DNA of 64,000 nt from Chiridota heheva. Its lineage: Eukaryota; Echinodermata; Holothuroidea; Apodida; Chiridotidae. The notes under the pieces are model-generated. The model searched no databases. It had not been told where the DNA came from and saw only the letters and a program-made list of their open reading frames with translations. The stretch spans positions 2,914,501 through 2,978,500 of the forward strand of contig JAIGNY010000703.1 of assembly GCA_020152595.1 (NCBI GenBank). Direction: 5' to 3'. Numbering within the stretch: position 1 is the first letter of the stretch; the number at the start of each line of letters is the position of its first letter. The translations under genes were made by a program, and so were the position numbers. This document shows positions 54,736-64,000 of this stretch, one piece after another.

Positions 54736-57510
54736 TATGGAATTTTGACTCTTTGACTTTAAGGAGATTAAATTGTGTTTCACCTAAACGTTTAATAATG
54801 GTATAGTCTTTGGTGTGAATCAAACACATCTACTTTTTGTCAGCGGGTCTGACAAAAGTTGTACTTATTATGTAATTAATATGCTGTATATAACAAACAA
54901 ATGTTATTTGTTACATGGAGGGGGGGGGAAAGGGGGCAAGGTCAGACAATCAAACTGAGATACAATCAGTAATATTCTTTGCTCATAATTCAACATAAAA
55001 AACTACATGGAGGAGACAAAAACCCTCTTCCCCATGTAAATGTAAATGCCCCTGTGATCCTGCTTATGTGGGAGGGGGGGGGGGGGGGCAAGGTTAGACA
55101 ATAAAACTGATATACAATCAGTAATTTGTTTTTGGAATAATTCAGCATAGAAAACTAAATGGGGAAGACAAATACCCCTCTTGCCCACTGTAACTTGCCC
55201 CCTGTAATACTGCTTATGGTTGCAATAATCAGTTTCGAAATAGACATCTTATTCTTTTGTATCTTGAGGAACCAATATTTCAAGATTTTTGCTACAAACA
55301 AAGGGTTACTTCAGTTTTTTTTATAATATGAGCATTCTGTACTAGAGTAAACTTGTAACATGGTGAGATTTATGTAAAGCGTATGAGTTGTTCTTGTATT
55401 TATTAGCTCATGTACATTGGGAATTTATATTGTTTAACTTTATTAATATGACACTAAAGATAAGTGATTGTTTTTGAAAGAATTTTGGGGATGATCCTAA
55501 ACTTGCAAGGACATATAGAGAGGTGGGAAAAGTGAAAGGCGTGGACAGGGAAGGGGGGGGGGAAGGGGGGGGCAATGGTTAGTAGTTTAATCTACACCTG
55601 CAAAGTAATATGAATATGCAATAGGATGATGTCATAAAGTAAGTACAGTGACATTATACACAAAAAAGTGCATGTGATCTGCAAAAATGTTTTTTTACTT
55701 TTTAAATGTAGCCTTAACAAATTTCAAAGCACATATCTCTTAAAATTTGATTTCCCTCCCTATGGGGTTTCTGCATCATCTGTTAGTCTTTCAAAACAAA
55801 TGGTATTTGAAATTCTAAGAGGTGGATATTTTTTTTTAGAAGGGGTAGAGAGGAACTTCCTCTCCCCCCACCTCAATTTCTATGTTTATGCAGAATAAAG
55901 TTTCATTGCTGCAGTTTACAACTGAGGCAACTTTTACAAATAAAACGTTATGATGCTCACAGGGGGCACCTGACAATGTTTTGCAATGCAACTTTGAAAG
56001 AAAATAAATGTCCAAAAAGGTTAGCTCAGGCAACCAGGGGTAAAGCTACCAGGGATGTAGAAGGCTGTTATGTGGATTAGTGTCCCCCTCCCCCAAGATT
56101 GAGACTGGATTGTTTGGTTTGAAACCAATCGGTATAAATGGGCTTAAAATTGATCATGAAATTAGTTGATTTTGAAAAACTGAAACCTCATGAAAATACT
56201 GAGGTGATTAAATATTAAATAATATTTAAAACTGAAATGTAGGTCACAGTATAAAGTTATGCTCCAAGTAGATGTATATGGTACTTTCATGAGCTCCTTG
56301 TAATGTGGGCAAAACAGGTATATTTATAATAAGTTTATTTGTATTATACTTTTACATCAACAAAATGTGATTTTGAACAAATGTACCAGTTTTAACTTCA
56401 TTTACTGTTATTAATTTGTACATATATTACAATGAGAACTGATGCATCATCAAATGTATTTTGATTTTTTATTCATTTTTTTATTCAAGAGAGATGAGTG
56501 AATTGATTAATGAAAGTGCCCAGGGTAAATAGCTTTCACTTGTGATATTGATTAAAATGTACTTGGTGAACAAGTGAGACATCAAAAGTGTGTTGGGAGC
56601 AAACCCTGAGATATACATTCAGTGTTTTTATCTTCATCTTAATTTAAATTTGCTTGAGCGTTAATTGATTTTGTCTAAAAAGTGGGTGGCAAAATTGGGC
56701 TTCCTGAAAGTGGGAGGGCAATACATGACCCTAGCATCCGGCACCACTGCAATATTTTGCAAATATGTGCAACTGTTTGCCAAAGGTAATCAATCATATC
56801 TCACACTTTATGAGTTGTCAATGAAATCACAGATATGCTTTTTTCATAATTTCTCAAAAATTGTGAAGTTTACATGATTTCAGAATGTTTTACTATTTGA
56901 AAATTTTTAAGTTTCTGAAGGATATTTTTCCTCCCAAATACTAAAAAAAAAAATTTCAACATAATTTTAAAACAGTTTGAAATGCATTTTAAAATGTAAA
57001 GATTGTATGAAAAGATATTTCCCAAACCATATCAAGATGTCCAGACCAGTGCCTTTTCTGAATTTTTGAATGATGTACACTAAGTAACATAATTGTTACT
57101 TGTCTTCATTAAAATACTTTCTTGTTAAACTGCAGTGGCATACAGTGTCAGTTTTAGGGGCCCACTTTCTCACTTTGGGGGGCAAGTCTCACATGTGAAA
57201 AGCAAATGCTTATAAATAGTTTGGGGAATTTGAATTTTTAGGGCAAGATCCATAGACAGGGGTCATTGTCTCCCTTTGCTCTACTCTGACTATGCCTGTT
57301 TGACTGGGGGTGTAGATCAGAGAGGCGAGTGAACTATGTGGGATTACTTCCCACAGTTACATAATTTCTCAATGAATTGAGCACTGACGAGGTAAGAGGA
57401 ACAACAGCTGATTGTTATTCTGCAACTTTTTAAACTAAATTTTAGTCAGCGAGAATCATTAGAATGTCTTTTCCACATAGATGCATGATTGTTAGTGTCA
57501 TGATAATATA

Positions 57511-57512
<2 letters not shown>
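54736..57512. other. Intergenic, nothing recognised
   Basis: AT-rich with several poly-G tracts. Two related blocks near 54911-55020 and 55070-55195 (GGCAAGGTcAGACAATxAAACTGA, ATACAATCAGTAAT, CATAxAAAACTAxATGG) form a local duplication of about 150 bp. No exon is supported. Confidence 0.5.
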
Positions 57513-57573
<61 letters not shown>

Positions 57574-57652
57574 TATATATATATAAATATATATTTTTAT
57601 ATATTCAGTATATATATTATATATATATTATATATATATATATATTATATTT
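57513..57652. repeat. (AT)n microsatellite, interrupted
   Basis: About 140 bp of AT repeats broken by TTCAT, AAAT and TTTTTAT pieces. Confidence 0.95.
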
Positions 57653-59417
57653 CAAGTTGAGAAAATTCAATAACCATTTGCTAATTTTGATGGAATATTT
57701 TTGAGACTATTTGTTCCTTCTACAGCTACTTGAAGTGATCTTGTCTCAGAAATTGCTTCAACACTTTCTACTCGAGTACATTTTCAAAAATTGATAAATG
57801 GAAGATCACCATGGTTCAGAAAATTTGGAAAGCAGTAAATCATGATTCAAATTTGAAATTCTTCCCCCACCCTTATGAAAAAAATTATAGCCAACCCCCC
57901 ACTGCTCTTGCTATAGTCAAGATTCATGTTTAGAATAGCCATTGAAGGGTAGAAAAGGGAGAAAGGGAGAACATTTGTATATTTAAAATCGCCAGGGTAT
58001 AGAAAAATGATATGCTTATGCAGGAGGATCACAGAGTCTCGCATTGTGGGATCCAGTGGACAATATAGGGTCCAACTGACCCTCAGAAGTGGAGCTAAAT
58101 CTATTTTAGTATCCAGCCTCAAAATTTAAGATGCTAATAATTGTTATTTAATGTCTGTGCTGAGCACAATACTATGCTATAAGAAATATACATAATCAGA
58201 AAAAATGTACTTTGTCATTATTTTTGATAGATAATGTTCAACTTTTTGATAATGTACTGTAATAAAAAGATTTTCAATGCTGGAAGTATTGTGCATTTTT
58301 CTTCAATTTTTAACAGAAGTTTGTCAAACATAAAATTGGAAATATACATATATTCTCAGTGTGCATTACGGAGATGGATCAAAATCATCATAGAACATAT
58401 TTTTGAAGTGATATCTTTATTTATAAAAAGTGCATGTGATATATTATTTTCTTGCATGATACATTATTTTCACACAAGAACTACCAATACCCAGATCTAT
58501 GAATGATTGATATGATAGGTTTTTCCATTATTTTCATGAATAGCTAAAACAATATCGCATCATTCCTTACGCTCATCAAGGGTGAAATTTAGCCATTATA
58601 TGCATGGGATGAGAGTCAAAAAGTCCAATCTGGTGATTAATTAATTAAAAGCTACACACTTTCAGGAATAATTCCTAGTATTTTAATTTTAATTTCCAAG
58701 TTATTTTAAAATTGTTACACCAGTAGAGCATCTGATGACATGGAAAGTATTGTTTCATAAGGGCAAAAATCTAGATGCCTTAAAGGTTACATGGTCCTCA
58801 CACTTAATTATAAACAAATTATTTTTTATGACTTTCATAAACCTAATATAATTTCTATGGTGTGGAAAATACAACGAGAGCTTGGAAATTCTAGCTATTG
58901 AAGTACTCTCATTGTCAATTGATATTCAATGACTTTTTTTGCAACATTGCCCATATTTTGTCACACTTCCATGACGGTCCAGGTGTTCAAAGACCGTTGT
59001 CCCCCAGGATTATGGCCCAGGATGAAGGTACATGTGCTGAGACTTTGCCTACCCCTCATACCAGATTGGTCAGGCAATGGGTAGAACTTTGTCAATTACA
59101 GTAAGCAGTCCACACATTACTCTAAACCCTGAAAAACGAGAATTGTATATAGCTAGAACATGGAATCCACATGGATGGATCACAAGTGCAGGGGCTCAAT
59201 CGTGACCAGAAATCGTCAAGCCATCTTAAACCATGTCGGACTGAAATTAAGTGAAGCGCAGGTCCCCTTTCTGAGTGTGGTCTGACATGGGTGAATCTCA
59301 AATAGAACCAGGGAGAGGCACATGGATATGAAAGGCAGCTGTAAGTTATAGTGCATATAGATGGCATTGAGACAAAGGTTATGTCATGTGACATCACCTT
59401 TCATGGTGATGTAGTAG
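57653..59417. other. Intergenic, nothing recognised
   Basis: Region between the converging genes. The block at about 58950-59400 is less AT-rich and has open segments on both strands, but no family was recognised. Confidence 0.4.
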
Positions 59418-59423
59418 TTTTAT
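59418..59423 (-). terminator. Candidate polyadenylation signal for LAGE3 homologue
   Basis: AATAAA on the minus strand (TTTATT on the plus), about 190 bp past the stop codon, a plausible 3' UTR length. Confidence 0.5.
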
Positions 59424-59611
59424 TTTCTTTCAGTTTAAATAAACATGTTCTTCATTATTTCATGGATATTTCCTGAAAGTAATGTAATCAGTCCCTAATG
59501 TTTGTGAAGCACTTCATAAGAGACCCATGTCTCTTTCAACAATTTTGAAGTGAGGAAACCTCACAGAACGGCACAGCTCATATTATCCAAACCCTGCATC
59601 ATCTCCACAAT

Positions 59612-59738
59612 TCAGGTGCTGTCATCTTTTTCTGCTGGGGGTCCAAATTGCTCCATGGTCTGGACAACAAGAATTAAGAGATCAAAGAAAGAGCCAACAG
59701 CAACCCTCATCATACGAGCTTGAGAAGCCGTGAAGTGC
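59612..59738 (-). CDS. LAGE3: LAGE3 exon 3: C-terminal helix and stop
   Basis: 127 bp with acceptor CTTTTAACAG. It encodes A, HFTASQARMMRVAVGSFF, DLLILVVQTMEQFGPP, AEKDDST and stops with TGA at 59612-59614. The S..D.L.LVV-TM..FGPP pattern matches the family's C-terminal helix. Confidence 0.93.
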
Positions 59739-62700
59739 CTGTTAAAAGTACAAAAGCATGAATGAGATTGACTATTACAAGCTGCAAGGAATGTCCAGAA
59801 TTAAACTGATGACAACCTCATTCACAGAAATAAAATCTTCTCTCGACCCCAGCTTTCTGACTTTTAGTTCTTGTAATTCTCTCATTCTTCCCTTGTTTTC
59901 TTTCCTTCCTACCTTTAGAATGATCTAACCTCTCAGGCACAATTTGACCCTCATTGTCGTGGTGCCCTTAACCCTCAACAAACAAACAAACCAATGACTA
60001 TTTCCAGAAGGAAACATTTATGGACTGACATTTTAAGAGAAAAAACATGATTTTTTTTTATATGTCAATGTAATACAAGACTTAACCAAAATAAGATATG
60101 TAAATGTTCAATGTTTTTAATGGACTGACATTTTGAAAAACATGATTTTTTTATATGTACAGGATGCTGGGAAAAAATATTTTGGAAAACAAAATTACTT
60201 TTCACCTAAAAACTTACCTTCTCATATACTCAGTATAAGCAGTGGCTTGGGAACCTGGAGGGGTGGGGAGATAAATTATGTCTTAATAATTTGAACTGAT
60301 ATGGGGAACACATGCTCTGGTGCATTGAACCCTTTAACAAAAATGGTTTTATAAATTGATAGTGGAAGTAGGCCTAATATTTCTTTACTTACGCATGTAG
60401 CTTATTTCCATCCAAACTTAATTGTTTGCTGATTTCTTTACGAGGTTCCTTGTCCACTCTGAGACTGTTGTAAGCAATTTCTGCTTCTCTTGGTGTAGGA
60501 AATGGTACCGTCAAGTCACTGTAAAAAGAGATGGAAACAACTTTTATGAAATTTTCTGTGTACACAAAATAACAAGATGATGGGCTAAGAAGGGTGAATC
60601 ACCCATAAAAAGCCCAAACTAACACCACCACCAAAAAAAAAAAAAAAAAAAGAACTTGTCAATGTTGACTTTGAAATTGTGAACAGTATTGGAGCTAAGT
60701 ACCCACTCAGGCAAACCATTCCGCTCATTAGCAAGTCTTTGCGAAAAGCTAAAATGCTGAATATCTGACCGTGAGAACTCTTTGGTCAACTTCAAACTGT
60801 TACCATGTGTCACATGAGTATCAGCTGAAACATGCAAGAAATTACAGGAAGTCAAAGCATCACTACCAGATAAGGATTAAAAAACCTGAATCATATTGCC
60901 ACCTACTCTTCTCAACTTGAGCGTGGTCAAACCAAGAATTCACAGCCAAGATTCATAAGAGAAATTCCTTACTTTGGGAAAAAGTCTAGTGGCTCTTCGT
61001 TGAACTCTTCACTGAGCCTGCTCCAAAATGAACTCATCCTGTTCATAAAAGTTACTCCAAGCCTTAATAGCATACTCAAGGTGAGGCCTGACTAACTGCT
61101 TATACAAATTAAGAACAACCTCTCTACCAAGAAAACAAAATTTCTTCTAATCAAACCAAGCATCCTATTTGCCCTTGCAGCTGCTAAACTGCTAAAGCAT
61201 ACTGTTTAGAAGGCTTAAGATACTAGTAATGACAACACCTAAATCCCCTTCTTGATAAACCCAAGCAAGATTTAAACCATTCATGCAGTAATCAAAAGCC
61301 AAATTGCTATGACCAAAATGAATAACTGCATTTATCAACATTGAATGACATCTGCCATGTTTGGGACCAAAAAACTAATTCATCCAGGTAAGTTTGCAAT
61401 AGTGAAGAATCCCTAGCATCATTAACAATCCTGTACAGCTTAATGTCATCAGCAATTTGACAAATTCTGGAGCCAAGGGAAACATCAATATTATTAATGA
61501 AGATTAAGAAATGAAGCGGGCCCAATACAGAACCCTGAGGAACACTACTTGTAACCTCCTTCCATGGAGATGCTTCACCATAACAAAAACTCATTGTGAC
61601 CTGTCAATTAACCAAGAATTTATCCAATTGGCACACTTTCCATTCACACCAAGCGCTCTTGTTTTCAAGATGAGCCTGCCTAACGGAACCTTATCAAATG
61701 CTTTTTAAAAGTCTAAATAGATAACATCTTCATTTTGACCAGAATAAATTACATTAGTAACATTAGCTAAAAAATCCAATAAATTAGAAACACAAGACCA
61801 GGTAAGAACCCATGCTGGGGCAAATTCCACAAACCATTGACCAGTAAATGATCTAGTACAACATCCTTAACAATGGACTGCATGACCTTGCACACAACAC
61901 TAGTAAGACTCACTGGCCTATAGTCACAGGGCAAACTGTTGTCACCTTTTTTAAAAGTAGGAGTGACATTTGCATTTCTTCAATCACTAGGAAGAACACC
62001 AACATCAAAGCACTTTGAAAAGATAATAATCAGGGGAACAGAAAGAATATTAGAACACTCACGTAAAACAGTAAGATACCATCTGGACCGGGTGCTTTAT
62101 TTTAAATAAAACCCTTCAACTTCTTAGACACAACATCAACTGAAAAATCAACATACTTAATAGATACTAAAGAGTGCACACTAAGATACTCCACAACATC
62201 ATCAGCAAGGGACTCCCTAGTAAAAAAAGATACAAAGTAGTCATTCAAAACCTCAGCCATATACTGTACTACAACTTACAAGCTACAGTCCTTACTTAAA
62301 CAAGTTTCACTTCAAAAAATATTCCCATGATTTTCCATGTAAATTTATTTGAAAGTGGCCAAATAAAGAAACAAATCGGTAAATAATTCATGTTGATATA
62401 AGATATCAACATGTCTTAAAGTTCAACATGTTTTATGTTTTACTATTTTTTCTTTATTTGCTTCAAATTTTTAAACCTAAATTGTAAGTTAGGCCTACTA
62501 CTAGGGCCTACACTTTATTATTTTTGCTGCAAAAGGGTACAGACGTGCATAATCTGTATGGCTATGTTGCACTTGTGCCTGTACTGTGCATAACGATCGC
62601 ATGACAAAATATTGTTGGCTGACGTGTACAGAAATACACTCTCTTGAATTTTATACTAGGCCTAGCTAGTAATAATGATAATTTACTCTCTCTGTAACCC

Positions 62701-62777
62701 CAGCGTTAAGTCACGCCTCATACTAGTTGCGCGAATAAATTTGCTTACCAATTTAAAACTTGACTCTCGTTTGCCAT
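59612..62777 (-). CDS. LAGE3: KEOPS/EKC subunit Pcc1 homologue (LAGE3-like), complete, 3 exons
   Basis: A small subunit of the KEOPS/EKC complex, which puts t6A at position 37 of ANN-decoding tRNAs. Pcc1 supports complex assembly and dimerisation. Three exons on the minus strand join in frame into 93 residues, close to yeast Pcc1 (about 88) and the conserved part of human LAGE3. It begins MANESQVLNC, followed by DLTVPFPTPREAEIAYNSL, whose LTVPFPTP-EAEIA core is the family hallmark, and ends with RMMRVAVGSFFDLLILVVQT, then MEQFGPP, matching the conserved L-V-T-M-FGPP end. Splice sites are GTAAGC/TTTTTACAG and GTAAGT/TTTTAACAG. The intron phases (2 and 2) are consistent. The first intron holds a decayed LINE in the same orientation. 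Very good family evidence; expression is not shown. Confidence 0.92.
59739..60392. other. LAGE3 intron 2
   Basis: Contains a local duplication near 60013-60060 and 60120-60160 (TGGACTGACATTTT, then AACATGATTTTTTT). Nothing else is recognised. Confidence 0.6.
60393..60518 (-). CDS. LAGE3: LAGE3 exon 2: LTVPFPTP core
   Basis: 126 bp with acceptor CTTTTTACAG and donor GTAAGT. T completes Cys, then DLTVPFPTPREAEIAYNSLR and VDKEPRKEISKQLSLDGNKL. The LTVPFPTP..AEIA pattern is diagnostic of the Pcc1 family. Confidence 0.93.
60652..62265 (-). pseudogene. CR1/Jockey-type LINE ORF2 remains in LAGE3 intron 1
   Basis: Minus-strand blocks in the right order but in broken frames: AEVLNDYFVSFFTRESLADD (about 62200), SVPQGSVLGPLHFLIFINNI (about 61500), an IADDIKLY active-site version of FADD, and EYAIKAW (about 61060). 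Near 60800 come the THGNSLKLTKEFSRSDIQHF and SFSQRLANERNGLPEW blocks. It ends in a T-rich tract (60634-60652 on plus as poly-A). Many stops. A plus-strand relative is at 16255-16640. Confidence 0.85.
62749..62777 (-). CDS. LAGE3: LAGE3 exon 1: start codon
   Basis: The ATG is at 62775-62777. Nine codons (MANESQVLN) plus TG; donor GTAAGC. The start was chosen because it is the only in-frame ATG near the splice and gives a family-length protein. The extent of the 5' UTR is unknown. Confidence 0.8.
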
Positions 62778-62969
62778 CACTTAAAATTTGGGACTGTTGT
62801 AGCACGAACAAGTCGTTGAAATGTTCAAACAGAAAATGACTTCATCTAGAACTAACCACTGGCAGTGACAGACTGAAGTTTTCGCTTGCTTCGCGATGTA
62901 CAAAAGTCCAGCGAAAGTGTCCAGGGGATGACATGCAGCCGACAGAATCTTCAACCGGGTGACTTTTTA

Positions 62970-62977
62970 TGACGTCA
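62970..62977. promoter_or_regulatory. CRE palindrome TGACGTCA upstream of LAGE3
   Basis: A perfect CREB/ATF site about 193 bp upstream of the LAGE3 start codon, in a region less AT-rich than its surroundings. Position is compatible with a proximal promoter. One more TGACGTCA lies near 4272 in unrelated sequence, so chance is possible. Confidence 0.4.
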
Positions 62978-63040
62978 TTTCTCGTCAGGGCAACTTGGAC
63001 ATAAATGTCACACTGAAGTCGCAAATGGCTCGTATCTACC

Positions 63041-63308
63041 TACTGTGGTGTAGCGGCTATCATACCTGTCTACAGACCACGAGGCCCCGGGTTCAAGCCT
63101 GGGGTGGGTAGACACGCCAGTGCACCACAACTGGGTTATCAAAGGCCGTGGACATTGACTTGGTTGTCGATGTTATGTCTGTCCGTACGTCGTACATGTG
63201 TTCTCGTCCGGGTCGTATTAAGCGTTTCGTGATAGCATTTGTACTATCATAACCGAATACGCAGGCGACGACCCCGTCATTGTAATTGTGTGTTCAACTC
63301 TCTCTCTC
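63041..63308 (+). mobile_element. tRNA-derived SINE, family D, copy 2 (with tRNA head)
   Basis: Has an A-box-like TGGTGTAGCGGCTAT near the start, B box GGTTCAAGCC (63090-63099), the family-D body (GGTGGGTAGACACGCCAGTG; GGCGACGACCCCGTCATTG) and a CTCTCTCTC tail. It is 264 bp upstream of the LAGE3 start codon on the opposite strand. Confidence 0.88.
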
Positions 63309-64000
63309 AAATGGCTCGTCACATAACGATGACCCGCTATGGTTTTGCGTACACCCTGAGGTGACACATCACCTGACTAAAAATTTTTTAAATTTTCCTC
63401 GAAAAAACCTCAAACTTTTGACTTTGTTAATGTCTGAAAGTTTGTTGCCCGGGTCCCACGCACGTAAAATGCTTAACAGTAACACTACGTTAGTCAGTTA
63501 GTTGTATCCATAGGCAGCTAGCTAACTATACAACTGTAAGTGATACTGATAGCTAGTTCTAAATAGCGTTTGTTACACTGATTGTTGTGGAGTCTGAGGT
63601 ACTATTAAATGGATAGGGTATAATCTATTTTGCATGACAGCACTGAATAGGTGGAGTGATTTCATCAGAAACCAAGGTTATAGTGTAATACAATAGCTTC
63701 AAACTTTTAAGTTGTTGAAGGGAAGTAGGTTGGCCAAGTACTCAAGGACTATCTGAGGTCTAACGTTAACCTATTCTTAGGTGAACAGAGTTAATTTAGC
63801 ATTTGTGACTTAAGTTTAAATCCTTGCAGATCATCTAAAATTGAAAAAAATGTTATGGGATATAGTTTTTATTGGGAGCAGGCCTAGGACTACAATCTTG
63901 GACAAAACTCCTGGAACACTTCAGCTTTTTGAGAACTTCATATGTTATAGTGTTATGTTTCTTTAATATTTTTCCTAAAATTGTAACTCCCTATCCCCCC
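63309..64000. other. Flank upstream of LAGE3, nothing recognised
   Basis: Starts CAAATGGCTCGTCAC, which echoes the GCAAATGGCTCGTATC left of the SINE (63021-63036) and may be its target duplication. No gene is supported in the remainder. Confidence 0.45.

Noticed and set aside
58898..59397. Open segments on both strands considered as an exon between the two genes
   Set aside because: No splice-consistent partner and no recognisable family; kept as unannotated intergenic sequence.
61307..61594. 95-codon minus-strand RT frame considered as an independent gene
   Set aside because: It is one open piece of a decayed LINE whose other blocks are broken by stops.

Overview
This is a window of animal nuclear DNA, AT-rich, with split genes, canonical GT/AG introns and many repeats. 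The protein families, the tRNA-derived SINEs, the L2/CR1-type LINE remnants and an old LTR retroelement fit a marine invertebrate. An echinoderm or similar deuterostome is a reasonable guess, but the sequence alone does not settle it.

Two protein-coding genes are supported. (1) On the + strand, fourteen exons between 10145 and 53140 join without a frame break into the C-terminal part of a PEST-type protein tyrosine phosphatase (the PTPN12/PTPN18/PTPN22 group). They cover the WPD loop, the HC-S-AGCGRTG signature, the Q loop, a long proline/serine-rich tail with several tyrosine motifs, two PxRTxESY elements and a C-terminal homology (CTH) tail. Exons for the N-terminal half of the catalytic domain were not found and probably lie left of the window. 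(2) On the - strand, three short exons between 62777 and 59612 encode a complete 93-residue Pcc1/LAGE3 homologue, the small subunit of the KEOPS/EKC complex that makes t6A on tRNAs. Each of its exons is too short to stand out as an open reading frame. The two genes converge tail to tail, with about 6.5 kb between the stop codons.

Layout. 1-10 kb: no exon recognised; a 30-bp minisatellite with higher-order structure, AT arrays, degenerate repeats, and a SINE sitting in a duplicated target. 10-31 kb: catalytic and tail exons separated by introns holding five copies of one MITE-like family (A), a second family (B), LINE pieces, and minisatellites of about 51, 25 and 55 bp. 31-43 kb: four tiny exons, a 354-bp AT array, and a MITE (C) whose end has expanded into a minisatellite. 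43.5-49.6 kb: an LTR retroelement of about 5.1 kb with two short LTRs, inserted into an older LINE. 51-53 kb: a SINE, a small MITE and the last two exons. 53-59.4 kb: intergenic. 59.4-62.8 kb: the LAGE3 homologue, with a degenerate LINE in its first intron. 62.8-64 kb: its presumed promoter side with a CRE palindrome, then a SINE.

I see no clearly new multi-gene system. The observations most worth following are that the MITE-like family ends right next to two splice acceptors and supplies plausible branch points, the tandem symmetric exons carrying a duplicated PxRTxESY motif, the altered CTH tail, and the nested retroelement. All calls come from reading the sequence; no alignment or database search was run.
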